36,439 nucleotides of DNA from Chitinophagaceae bacterium (GCA_025934485.1 JAICXX010000044.1:1-36439), one strand, 5' to 3'; counted from the stretch's first letter, positions 15,898 to 23,793 are shown. The notes: generated from the sequence alone by a model not told the origin. Program-made: numbers and translations.

Positions 15898-17904
15898 TCA
15901 AAGCTTAAATCCGGCGTAGAGCCAAAAGCGGTTCGTTACCTGCCCGGACAAAAGCCGCATATACCGGACGCCCGCGACCGGCCCATGCCGAACCGCGCCA
16001 AACTGCAGATCGATAAAAGGCGCTGCATTGACACTGCCCAGATAAGTTACGGCAGATTTGGTCGTGGTCACGGCAGTCTGAACGTTCTGCGAGAGCAGCT
16101 GTGTGACGAAATAGGCGCGGTTCTCGGTGGTCGTCTGTTCGGAAATGTTGATCTGCGCCATGGCGCCGGCTCCAACACCGAAATATTTGCCGAGATTATA
16201 TCGAAAATGCAGGGGCGTCAGCTCAAAGCTGTTGCGGTTAACGGTAGTTTTTGTCTGTCTTCCCGTGATGATAAAAGGCAGCCCGCCGATAAGCGTGTCG
16301 CTGTTATCCTTTGCTATCGTGCTGGTAAAGGCGTCCTGCTGGAGCAAGCCCACGAAGGCCTCTACCTGAAAATAAGGCCGGAACGGCGAATACGGCGCAA
16401 GCACATACCCAAACTGCAAGGGTCCGCTGGCGGTATAGCCCCCGTTACCCGGCAGTACACTGTAGCCCACCATGATGCCCGGCGAAAGCCCCTTGATAAA
16501 CCGCGCCGTCGCCTTGTTTGTCACCAGGGGAGCCTGCCGGTCGAAAGCGATAGCCGCCTGCGTGCTGAACGGTATCTTCTTTGGCTTCCGCTTAAATCGT
16601 ATCGCGTATTCCACAAAGCCGGTGGTGCTGTCCTTGTCCCCCACCCCCTCCTGCTGGATGCCCGGGAGATAGATGTTGTCGAATACAAAATAGATCGAAT
16701 CGCCACGACGGATCGTATCGATACAACTCGCGCGGGCATAGGTCGAGTCACACCACTTACACACGGGCTTTATGGCATTCAGCCGGATGCTTTCGGGGTC
16801 GAGCTGGTGCGGGATGGCCAGGCCCACGGAGATATGACGCGCGGGTCCGGTACCGGTATTTTGAAATTCTACGCGGTAAAGCAGCTCCTTCTTTTGTTTG
16901 AAGAACCGGTAGTTGATGCGACGCGACCGCAGCATCATCCTATTGGGATCATGGGATGACACCACCTGCATATCCAACGCATACAGCTGTGGTGGCTGGC
17001 TGGGATCGTCCGGCACCAGCATGGCTGAAAGCCCCACCGTGGCATTGGTATCCTGAAGCATTTCGGGTAGTGTATTCATATCCATGAAGACAAACTGCTC
17101 CGTGCCCCTCGCGATCGAATGAAAATGTACCACGGCATGACTGCTATAGTTGTCTTCGAGGGAATGCAGCATGCTCTGGGTCTCGCTTGAAAAATCCGCG
17201 ACCACGCGCTCCCCCGCCCCGCCGGCTCCTTCGTCAGGCGCGTTATCAGTGCCAATCATGGGCCCATGCCCTGTCGCCTCGAAGGCCACCTCTTCCTTCA
17301 GCGCCTGCTCGTCGACCCGCGCCGTGAGCGACTGAAGATTTCCGCCATCCTCGTTGTGATAAAACCGCTGTTCGGCCAGCGAAAAACCCTGACGGTCCAG
17401 CTGCCGGTCGTTATAGAACAACACAATACTCCCACTTAGACTGTCCTGGTACTGGTTACGATAGCCGAGGATCGCCACGAAGTCTTCACCGGGCTTCGGA
17501 TAGCGATTGATCTTTAGCTCGACATCCCCGCTGCCATGAAAAAAATGGGAGACCCAGGCATCTTTGGTCAAAGACTTTTTTTTGATCCTGACCTTTCTGG
17601 GCCGGGTTGGCGGCGCCTTGCCGTCGTCGTAATTGTTCGTAGCGTAGAGCCGGATAGCATAGGTGCCGGTATCATGATAGGCATATACGGGCGCCTTGTC
17701 GAAGCTAAAATGACCGTCGCCGAGTTCCCAGAAATAGCTGTAGAACGCCGGGGGCGCCCCTGCTATTTGTCTCAACGGCCTCAGTGTAGCCGATAGCCGC
17801 ACACTATCGCCTGTCTCCCCGATATGCAGGGCAGGCGGAATGGTGTCCTGGGAAAAAGCACGCAGCTCCAGAATCGACAAGAGGCAAAAGATCATCACCT
17901 TCAT
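15898..17904 (-). CDS. Secreted PKD-domain protein with beta-rich C-terminus
   Basis: The 668-aa protein has a signal peptide (MKVMIFCLLSILELRAFSQ) and a PKD domain at about 25-105 (YFWELGDGHFSF, VYAYHDTGTYAIRLYATN). A middle region contains a DUF11-like stretch (LLYRVEFQNTGTGPARHISV). The last 200 residues alternate polar and nonpolar residues in beta-strand fashion (YFQVEAFVGLLQ, LHFRYNLGKYFGVGAGAMAQ) and end in WLYAGFKL, like an outer-membrane barrel. It is probably a surface or outer-membrane protein with a periplasmic or exposed PKD sensor. It is first in the operon with the CHAT gene and lies behind an ECF-type promoter. The ATG is only about two bases after the predicted transcript start, so the mRNA may be leaderless. 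Confidence 0.82.
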   Translation of the reverse strand: MKVMIFCLLSILELRAFSQDTIPPALHIGETGDSVRLSATLRPLRQIAGAPPAFYSYFWELGDGHFSFDKAPVYAYHDTGTYAIRLYATNNYDDGKAPPTRPRKVRIKKKSLTKDAWVSHFFHGSGDVELKINRYPKPGEDFVAILGYRNQYQDSLSGSIVLFYNDRQLDRQGFSLAEQRFYHNEDGGNLQSLTARVDEQALKEEVAFEATGHGPMIGTDNAPDEGAGGAGERVVADFSSETQSMLHSLEDNYSSHAVVHFHSIARGTEQFVFMDMNTLPEMLQDTNATVGLSAMLVPDDPSQPPQLYALDMQVVSSHDPNRMMLRSRRINYRFFKQKKELLYRVEFQNTGTGPARHISVGLAIPHQLDPESIRLNAIKPVCKWCDSTYARASCIDTIRRGDSIYFVFDNIYLPGIQQEGVGDKDSTTGFVEYAIRFKRKPKKIPFSTQAAIAFDRQAPLVTNKATARFIKGLSPGIMVGYSVLPGNGGYTASGPLQFGYVLAPYSPFRPYFQVEAFVGLLQQDAFTSTIAKDNSDTLIGGLPFIITGRQTKTTVNRNSFELTPLHFRYNLGKYFGVGAGAMAQINISEQTTTENRAYFVTQLLSQNVQTAVTTTKSAVTYLGSVNAAPFIDLQFGAVRHGPVAGVRYMRLLSGQVTNRFWLYAGFKL

Positions 17905-17906
17905 AC

Positions 17907-17936
17907 TTTAAAGATATCAACCAACGCATAGTTTTG
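17907..17936 (+). promoter_or_regulatory. Housekeeping promoter of the sigma gene
   Basis: TTTA (17907-17910), 18 nt, then TAGTTTTG (17929-17936) matches TAnnTTTG fully and the -33 element at three of four bases. It is 46 nt upstream of the sigma ATG. It physically overlaps the divergent ECF promoter at 17913-17944, so the two polymerase complexes should exclude each other. Confidence 0.6.
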
Positions 17937-17944
17937 TTACCCCC
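17913..17944 (-). promoter_or_regulatory. ECF-type promoter of the PKD-CHAT operon
   Basis: The reverse strand reads GGGGGTAACAAA, with GTAAC at 17940-17936, then 17 nt, then GATATC at 17918-17913. The same arrangement with the same spacing lies at 19301-19332 before the Ala-rich gene. A purine/A-rich CGGCAAA precedes both. The -35 core GGTAAC has the AAC typical of ECF sigma promoters. Confidence 0.75.
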
Positions 17945-17982
17945 TTTGCCGTATTTTTTTATATTCGTTCAAAATCTTTGGA

Positions 17983-18540
17983 ATGGCGATACATCCGGAC
18001 CAGCGTTTTATCGGGGGTTTATTAGCCAACGACGGCCCCACGGTGGACGAGATCTACCGGAAATATGCCGGCACCATCCGGAATTTTATTTGCAAGAACG
18101 GCGGGTCCGAGGATGACGCGGCCGATATCTTTCAAGAGGCGCTGATCGATCTGTATAACCAGGCCCGCTACAAGGACCTGCAGCTTAGCTGTCCTTTTGA
18201 GGCCTTTCTGTTGCTGGTGTGCAAAAGGAAATGGTACACTATCCAAAAGAAAAAAGGGCTGCACCGGGTAACAAATTCCACAGAAGAAGTATCTCTTGTG
18301 GGAGAAGACGTATTTGCCCGGGCGGAGCAGCTTGCGGCCGAGGAGTCACGCGCCCGGCTTTTTCTCGAACAATTTGCCCGGCTGGCGGACAAATGCAAGG
18401 AGATCCTTACACTGAGTCTCACGGGTGAGGCCCAGGAAAAGATCGCCGAACGGCTCGGCGTCACGTATGGCTATCTGCGAAAAAAGAAATCCGAATGTAT
18501 GGCGACACTGTTATCCTATATACAAGCACAGAAATTGTAA
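17983..18540 (+). CDS. ECF-type RNA polymerase sigma factor
   Basis: The 185-aa sigma-70 family protein has region 2 (VDEIYRKYAGTIRNFICKNG, EDDAADIFQEALIDLYNQ, and the KRKWYTIQKKK end) and region 4 (LADKCKEILTLSLTGEAQEK followed by IAERLGVTYGYLRKKKSEC). Region 3 is absent, as in ECF factors. It is followed after 3 bp by an anti-sigma-like gene, the standard arrangement. Its likely targets are the two matching promoters at 17913-17944 and 19301-19332. Confidence 0.93.
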   Translation: MAIHPDQRFIGGLLANDGPTVDEIYRKYAGTIRNFICKNGGSEDDAADIFQEALIDLYNQARYKDLQLSCPFEAFLLLVCKRKWYTIQKKKGLHRVTNSTEEVSLVGEDVFARAEQLAAEESRARLFLEQFARLADKCKEILTLSLTGEAQEKIAERLGVTYGYLRKKKSECMATLLSYIQAQKL

Positions 18541-18543
18541 ACT

Positions 18544-19290
18544 ATGGCCACTTACGATAATCAATGGATCATCCGTTATGTGGATGACGAGCTGAGTCCC
18601 GAAGAGTTGGGGGCTTTCGAAGCGGCGATGCACACCGATCCCCAACTTGCCGCGCAAGTGGCGGAGTACCGGGAACTGAAAGCGATTCTGCAGGAGCGGC
18701 TCCCCGAGGATCAAATCCGCCAAGCGCTGAAACAACGAACTACCCAGCTCAATAAACTATACTTTGAACCGGGGACATCCAAGCCAGCCACCGGCAGGGT
18801 CCGTATGCTTCGGTGGCTTGCGCCGGTAGCCGCCGCGGCCTGCATCCTTGCGGCCACAGTCTTATTATGGCCCAGCGACTATAATCATAAACTCGACCAG
18901 CTCGGCCAGACGGAGATGATCGGTGTTACGGAAAGAGGGGTTCAAACCGACAGTCTTTTGCAAGAAGCGGCCGTGTACTTTAATCAAAAGCAGTTCGACA
19001 AGGCCCTGCCGCTTTTGAATGGGGCGGTCGTCGCCGATACCAGCAGCCAGCTGGCGCTTTTCTATCTCGGGATAGCGGCCTGGCACACGGGCGACGTGGT
19101 GCTCGCACGGAGCTCCCTGACACAGGTATATGACCGCGGTTCGGTTATGAAGAACGATGCCGCTTTCTATATGGCGTTGACCTATGCCCAGGAAAAAAAC
19201 AAACGCATGGCGCTGGATTGGTTGCGGAAGATCCCAACGATGGCTCCTGAGCATTTGAAATCCAACGAGTTAGAAAATCTTATGAAATAA
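18544..19290 (+). CDS. Membrane anti-sigma-like protein with periplasmic TPRs
   Basis: The 248-aa protein has an N-terminal cytoplasmic helical region (IIRYVDDELSPEELGAFEAA), which matches the start of anti-sigma domains, but the zinc ligands HxxxCxxC are absent. One membrane helix is at about 90-109 (RWLAPVAAAACILAATVLLW). The C-terminal part carries about three tetratricopeptide repeats at 136-239 (AAVYFNQKQFDKALPLLNGA, ALFYLGIAAWHTGDVVLARS). It is coupled to the sigma gene by a 3-bp gap. I infer that it holds the sigma factor at the membrane and reads a periplasmic protein partner through its TPRs, possibly the PKD or CHAT protein. Confidence 0.85.
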   Translation: MATYDNQWIIRYVDDELSPEELGAFEAAMHTDPQLAAQVAEYRELKAILQERLPEDQIRQALKQRTTQLNKLYFEPGTSKPATGRVRMLRWLAPVAAAACILAATVLLWPSDYNHKLDQLGQTEMIGVTERGVQTDSLLQEAAVYFNQKQFDKALPLLNGAVVADTSSQLALFYLGIAAWHTGDVVLARSSLTQVYDRGSVMKNDAAFYMALTYAQEKNKRMALDWLRKIPTMAPEHLKSNELENLMK

Positions 19291-19300
19291 CGGCGAAAAA

Positions 19301-19332
19301 GGGGGTAACAAATTCCCGGTTGGCTGGATATA
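19301..19332 (+). promoter_or_regulatory. ECF-type promoter of the Ala-rich gene
   Basis: GGGGGTAACAAA (GTAAC at 19305-19309), 17 nt, then GATATA at 19327-19332. It repeats the 17913-17944 promoter in sequence and spacing, with CGGCGAAAAA just upstream. The start codon of the Ala-rich gene lies 17 nt beyond the GATATA. It sits within the 59-bp gap after the anti-sigma gene. Confidence 0.75.
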
Positions 19333-19349
19333 GTTTCAAAATCACTTTT

Positions 19350-19853
19350 ATGAAACGTATCATCATCGCAACCATTGTTATCGCATCTTTTGGAATCGTA
19401 AATCAGGCTTCCGCCCAGATCCGGCTCGGCGCCGTCGCTAATACGCGGGTAACCTCTGCCGCGAGTGTCAATACGCCGGCCATCAGCCATGCGCTGAGGG
19501 CGACCGCTGCGACGAGCAACGCGGCCGTAAAGGCATCCACGGCAACGGCCGGCGCTGCTGCCAGGGCTTCGGTATCCACGGCATCCAAAGCCGCTCAGAC
19601 AACGGCGACAACGGCTAACAGCGCGGTGCATACGACGGTCGACGCCTCCAGCAATGCCGCTCATGTGACTACAGCAGCAGCCAAGTCCGCCGCAAGCAAC
19701 ACGTCAGCGGCAACTTCGGTTCAATCAACGACCGCCGCAGGCACCTCCGGCACGTCTGCAAGTACCAGCAACAGCACCAGCGCCGCAGTCAACACCAAAC
19801 CCATCAACGCCGGTGCTTCGGTAAGGACGTCCGGTAAAGTGTCCGTTCATTAA
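19350..19853 (+). CDS. Ala/Ser/Thr-rich secreted low-complexity protein
   Basis: The 167-aa protein has a signal peptide (MKRIIIATIVIASFGIVNQASAQ) and a mature chain made almost only of Ala, Ser, Thr, Val, Asn and Gly with a few Lys/Arg/His. It has no aromatic residue, no Glu, no Cys and one Asp. Alanine clusters with spaced Lys/Arg (NAAVKAS, AAARAS, SKAAQTT, AAAKSAAS) could form amphipathic helix or stay disordered. It resembles LEA-like, antifreeze-like or matrix proteins in composition only. ATG 19350 starts the signal peptide; an upstream TTG at 19320 is less likely. It is controlled by the ECF-type promoter. Confidence 0.75.
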   Translation: MKRIIIATIVIASFGIVNQASAQIRLGAVANTRVTSAASVNTPAISHALRATAATSNAAVKASTATAGAAARASVSTASKAAQTTATTANSAVHTTVDASSNAAHVTTAAAKSAASNTSAATSVQSTTAAGTSGTSASTSNSTSAAVNTKPINAGASVRTSGKVSVH

Positions 19854-19869
19854 TCCATCCCCTTTTTGT

Positions 19870-19903
19870 GACCGGGGCAGCCAGGGTTGTCCCGGTCTTT
19901 TTT
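19870..19903 (+). terminator. Rho-independent terminator
   Basis: GACCGGG (19870-19876) pairs with CCCGGTC (19891-19897) across a 14-nt loop, followed by TTTTTT. It follows the Ala-rich gene stop by 16 nt. The next gene's ATG is only 13 nt past the T run, with no promoter visible between, so readthrough or attenuation is implied. Confidence 0.82.
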
Positions 19904-19916
19904 AAAACACCCAGCT

Positions 19917-20729
19917 ATGTCACGCCTCTTCCATTTAACCCTCGCGCTCCTGCTCGTTGCGCAAATGAGTCATGCCCAGGACTCTGCTTTTGTCCACGTC
20001 AACGGTGGCGTCCTCTACAATTCCGGTCTTAACTATTATGGCCGCGTAGACAGCCTGAGAAGCAAGGGCGTGTGTCCGTTCCTCGGATTTTCACTGAAGA
20101 ATGGACTCTATGTCAACTCGACTTTCGTGTTTATCGGGAACAGCCTTCAATCTCAGTATGCCGCTACCCTGCTGGAAGCCGGCTACAATTTCAGCGATAG
20201 CGCCGGCAAACATTGGGCAGGAAATCTGTCCGTCTCGCGTTTTCTCTATCAGCCCGGGATCGATCTCGTCGAATCCGTGGTCAGGGAGATGGCGTCGGCC
20301 AGCATTACCCAGCTGAACAAGGTGGCCAATATTACCCTTACCGCCAGCGCCCGCTGGAGTAACCAGGTCGACTATAACACCCAGGCAGGATTGGATCACA
20401 TCATCCGTATCCCGAACGTGTTCAGCAAAAAGGGCGTCCTCGTCTTCGATCCCACGGCAACCATCGCCGCCGGTACCCAAAACTTTACGACCACCTATTA
20501 CCAGGAGAAGCAATTCCTTTTCATCCCCGTGCAACAGCAGCAGATCACGGCCATCAGCGAGCAATTCAATCTTCTCGCCTACGAGGTCAGCTGCCCGGTG
20601 GTCTACGGGCTCGGCAAGATCAAATTGATGCTCACACCTGCCTATGTGCTGCCACAGCATGTCATTGCGGGATCGGAGACCGGTTCCAATCTGTTCTATG
20701 TGACGGCGCTGGTGAAAGTGAGCTTTTAA
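19917..20729 (+). CDS. Outer-membrane beta-barrel-like secreted protein
   Basis: The 270-aa protein has a signal peptide (MSRLFHLTLALLLVAQMSHA) and alternating beta-strand patterns (YVNSTFVFIGNSLQSQYAAT, LLEAGYNFSDSAGKHWAGNL, ITLTASARWSNQVDYNTQAG). It ends in VKVSF, with a terminal Phe typical of outer-membrane barrels. Function is unknown. ATG 19917 is chosen because it starts the signal peptide; the TTG at 19887 falls inside the terminator hairpin. Expression probably depends on readthrough from the Ala-rich gene. The stop overlaps the convergent BNR gene by 4 bp. Confidence 0.75.
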   Translation: MSRLFHLTLALLLVAQMSHAQDSAFVHVNGGVLYNSGLNYYGRVDSLRSKGVCPFLGFSLKNGLYVNSTFVFIGNSLQSQYAATLLEAGYNFSDSAGKHWAGNLSVSRFLYQPGIDLVESVVREMASASITQLNKVANITLTASARWSNQVDYNTQAGLDHIIRIPNVFSKKGVLVFDPTATIAAGTQNFTTTYYQEKQFLFIPVQQQQITAISEQFNLLAYEVSCPVVYGLGKIKLMLTPAYVLPQHVIAGSETGSNLFYVTALVKVSF

Positions 20730-22435
20730 AGCTGCGCATTGATCTGTGCGATCTGTGCGTTAGCCCGATCGACGATATTCTGTAAAGCCGCTTTTTGCAT
20801 TTCCAGACCTGCCGGAGCATTCGATTCCGTCGCTAACCGGTATTCTGCCAGGCTCACGAGGTAGTCCCAAACGGGTCCCGGATCGCCAGGCCCAACGATA
20901 TGCACGCCCTGGCCATCGATATATACTCCACCTCCATCGTTGATGATGCCGAACAAAATGATGATGACCATGCCGATGAAATTCAGCCCGGGCAGTTGTA
21001 CGGAAGGGGGGATGTAGGCCGTTTCGAAAAAGAAGGGATCGATAGACGGCGCCACCGGCGTTTGGTTATTGACATCAAAAAGACTCACGGCATTGTGGTT
21101 CCGTTGAAAGCGCACCCCTTGGGGCCAATGCGTCGAAGCCGGGTCGTTTAAGGTGCAGAACACGCCGTAAAAATTTTTGCCTACGGTCATGAGATTGGTA
21201 TAGTCGCCGATAAAGGGGAAAAATGGCGTTAAGGTGACTGCTTCCGCGTTCGCCAGCACGGTATCGCTCCATTGGATAGCATTGCTGGAAAAACCGAGGC
21301 GTGTTTCCCATCGCAGGTTGTTCGCGGGGCCCGTGAGCTGCTGGTAGAGCAGGCCCACCTGTCCCTGGTCATTTATCGCCAGTCCGGGAGCCTTGGCGTT
21401 TTTAAGCGCGGGCAACCCCACGGGGTGCCAGGTCTGGCCTCTGTTCGTCGACCGGCGGACCTGCAGATGAATGGTGGTTTGGTTGCCGGCCGTGCCGGTT
21501 TGCCATTCCGTCCAGGCAATATAGACGATCGAACTATGGTTGGGATCTACCGCGATCGACAGATCACCGCCAAGCTGTTCAAAACCCAGTGTGCCGTCAA
21601 ATAGCAGGGGAACGCTTTTCGCTACGCGCTGGCCGGCGATGCCATCGCCGCTATCCACGAGCGAGCCATAAGGATCGGAAGCCTGGCCCCAATCGTCATC
21701 GCGCACGACCACCACATCGGCGGTCACCAAAGCGGGGCCTTGGCCCGTGTCGGCCCATGTCTTCCAGCTATAGAAGACGGCGTAGACCGTTCCGTCCTTG
21801 TGAACGGCCGGTCTTACCTGCGGGCCGTTCCGCGGAGGCGTCAGGTCTTGCAACGCGCCCGGTGTCTTTGGCCGGCGATCCAGCAGGATGCTTTCAAAAA
21901 CAGGAGCCGACGTGAGGCCGTCCATGGTCTGCCGGATCGCCGACGTGAGCCCGGAGCCGAAGGGGCCTGTCGCGCTCAGATCGTTCAATCCCACATAGAG
22001 CCGGTCCTTTCCGGCATCCGGTCCACTCGGGACGGTGCCGACGGCTATATAGGGCTGTTCCACATTTTCTCCGGTGTTGTCCACCGCCTCCATCAGCGCA
22101 CCGGCAGCGGGATCGACGGTGCGCAGGATCTCCAATTGATCAAATGTGTTCCCGTTCACAATGGCCGAATAGAGCCCGTTGATATTTCGGCCATACTTTA
22201 CTGTTATACCGCCCGTTCCGGTGGGGCCGTCACCGGGAACGATGGTCTTCGCCGACCAGGTAGTGCCTCCGTTCGTTGAGACGAAGACGGGCGCATTGGG
22301 GCCGCCATTGGGGTCCCTCGTCATGGTGGCGATAACGATCTCACTGGTGTTATTGGGATTTACGGCAATGCTGCCGCCTACGTCCTGGCGGCTTTCCCCG
22401 CTCATGTTGTGGGGAATGACATCAACAATTTTCAT
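20726..22435 (-). CDS. BNR-repeat sialidase-like protein
   Basis: The 569-aa protein has a beta-propeller of the sialidase superfamily with Asp-box motifs STNGGTTW and STNRGQTW. The opening MKIVDVIPHNMSGESRQDVG followed by GSIAVNPNN matches a group usually named exo-alpha-sialidase, but the catalytic Arg triad and Tyr/Glu cannot be assigned with confidence. No signal peptide is present. A hydrophobic segment (LNFIGMVIIILFGII) lies at about 484-498, followed by a Gly-rich stretch and a helical tail (ALQNIVDRANAQIAQINAQL). It is transcribed alone from a strong consensus promoter. Enzymatic activity is uncertain. Confidence 0.78.
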   Translation of the reverse strand: MKIVDVIPHNMSGESRQDVGGSIAVNPNNTSEIVIATMTRDPNGGPNAPVFVSTNGGTTWSAKTIVPGDGPTGTGGITVKYGRNINGLYSAIVNGNTFDQLEILRTVDPAAGALMEAVDNTGENVEQPYIAVGTVPSGPDAGKDRLYVGLNDLSATGPFGSGLTSAIRQTMDGLTSAPVFESILLDRRPKTPGALQDLTPPRNGPQVRPAVHKDGTVYAVFYSWKTWADTGQGPALVTADVVVVRDDDWGQASDPYGSLVDSGDGIAGQRVAKSVPLLFDGTLGFEQLGGDLSIAVDPNHSSIVYIAWTEWQTGTAGNQTTIHLQVRRSTNRGQTWHPVGLPALKNAKAPGLAINDQGQVGLLYQQLTGPANNLRWETRLGFSSNAIQWSDTVLANAEAVTLTPFFPFIGDYTNLMTVGKNFYGVFCTLNDPASTHWPQGVRFQRNHNAVSLFDVNNQTPVAPSIDPFFFETAYIPPSVQLPGLNFIGMVIIILFGIINDGGGVYIDGQGVHIVGPGDPGPVWDYLVSLAEYRLATESNAPAGLEMQKAALQNIVDRANAQIAQINAQL

Positions 22436-22466
22436 TGAAAAGGCTTTTGGGGTTAATGGTATGATG

Positions 22467-22497
22467 CAAAGCTAGGACACACGATAGTGTCGTCAAA
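22467..22497 (-). promoter_or_regulatory. Bacteroidota promoter of the BNR gene
   Basis: On the reverse strand TTTG (22497-22494) is followed after exactly 19 nt by TAGCTTTG (22474-22467), a full match to the -33/-7 consensus. The -33 element begins inside the stop region of the upstream oxidase gene. Transcription should start about 25 nt before the ATG. Confidence 0.8.
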
Positions 22498-23788
22498 TAC
22501 CATTTTGTGGGAATACTTTAAATTCAGTGGTGATCATGTCTGCGTCGATGTCGTCGAGAGTGCGGCAGCCTGCGAGGCGCGCGGTGAGCTCGAAATCGTT
22601 CAGGAGGTTGAGGATCGTGTCGCGTACACCGTTATGCCGGTCGATCGCCAGGCCATACGCATAGGGGCGACCTAACAGCACCGCGTCGGCGCCCAGGGCC
22701 AGCGCTTTGAACATATCACTGCCGCTGCGGATGCCGCTGTCCAATAGAACGGGAAATGGCCGGGGTAATTGTTGGCGGATGGCGGAAAGTGCGCGTAGCG
22801 TAGACACGGCCCCGTCGACCTGCCGGCCGCCATGGTTGGAGACGATGATGCCATTGGCGCCGCAGTCACGCGCCTGGAGGGCGTCTTCGGTCCGCAGGAT
22901 GCCTTTGACGAGGATCGGCAGTCGTGTCTGCGTACGCAGCCACCGCAGCTTGTCCCAGCTCAGGGCAGGATTGGAATAGATGTTGATGAAAAGCCTTACG
23001 GCCTCCAGCGGCTCGCTGCTGCGAAGATTTTTCCAGAACCCACCAGGGTAGTTACTTTTGAGCCGGAGCATAGCGGCGATCGTTGCCAGGGTGATGGGCG
23101 GTTTGGGCGCAGCCGCCTGAGGGGTTGCGCCGCCTTTCCGCAGCAATTCCAGGAATACGGGATCGGAGGTATACTGGGCGATGCCCATGCCGCGGAGAAA
23201 AGGCAGATAGCCAAGTTCGAGGTCACGGCTACGCCAGCCCAGCAGGGTCGTGTCCACGGTGAGGACAAGCGCACTGCAGCCCGCGGCTTCCGCCCGCCGG
23301 ACAAAAGACATCACGAGCTCATCGGATCTGCTCCAATAGAGCTGCATCCAGCGTGGGTTATCGCTCATCACCTGCGCACAGGTTTCCATGGCCGTGCCGG
23401 CCTGGTTGGAGAAGATGAAGGGCACACCGGTGTCGGCACATTGCCGCGCGACATGAAGATCGGCCTTCGGGCAGATCAGGTCGAGGACGCCTATAGGCGC
23501 CAGCAACACGGGAAAGGCAAGGGGTATGCCGAGTAGGGTACTGGAGAAGTCGGCCGTTTCGTTGGGATGCATCATCCGCGGCCGGATATGTACGTGAGAA
23601 AAAGCGGATCGATTCGATTGGATGGTCTCTTCGTTGCCTGCGCCGCCGTCGATATAGGCCCAGGCGCGGGCAGACATGCTTTGTTGTGCCAGGTCACGGA
23701 GCGCCTCCGCATGGAAGGGAACGTTGGACCGTTTTCCGGCCAGGCCATGCAGAAAGATAGTGCGTTGCCGGTCGAGTGCCTGGATCAT
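22493..23788 (-). CDS. FMN-dependent alpha-hydroxy-acid oxidase / lactate 2-monooxygenase-like
   Basis: The 431-aa protein belongs to the FMN-linked alpha-hydroxy-acid dehydrogenase family, a TIM barrel that oxidises L-lactate or similar acids. AWAYIDGGAGNEETIQSNR, IPLAFPVLLAPIGVLDLICP, WMQLYWSRSDELVMSFVRRA and ALVLTVDTTLLGWRSRDLEL resemble lactate 2-monooxygenase more than LldD. LPILVKGILRTEDAL carries the catalytic Lys, and NGIIVSNHGGRQVDG the catalytic His with the conserved HGGRQ. ATG 23788 is chosen since it lies 5 bp after the mini membrane gene stop; the GTG at 23830 would overlap that gene. The substrate is not fixed by the sequence. Confidence 0.9.
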   Translation of the reverse strand: MIQALDRQRTIFLHGLAGKRSNVPFHAEALRDLAQQSMSARAWAYIDGGAGNEETIQSNRSAFSHVHIRPRMMHPNETADFSSTLLGIPLAFPVLLAPIGVLDLICPKADLHVARQCADTGVPFIFSNQAGTAMETCAQVMSDNPRWMQLYWSRSDELVMSFVRRAEAAGCSALVLTVDTTLLGWRSRDLELGYLPFLRGMGIAQYTSDPVFLELLRKGGATPQAAAPKPPITLATIAAMLRLKSNYPGGFWKNLRSSEPLEAVRLFINIYSNPALSWDKLRWLRTQTRLPILVKGILRTEDALQARDCGANGIIVSNHGGRQVDGAVSTLRALSAIRQQLPRPFPVLLDSGIRSGSDMFKALALGADAVLLGRPYAYGLAIDRHNGVRDTILNLLNDFELTARLAGCRTLDDIDADMITTEFKVFPQNGI

Positions 23789-23793
23789 TGTAC

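Noticed and set aside
15985-16959. Open frame of 324 codons antisense to the PKD gene
   Set aside because: There is no signal peptide, no motif and no promoter; the opposite strand carries a convincing secreted protein.
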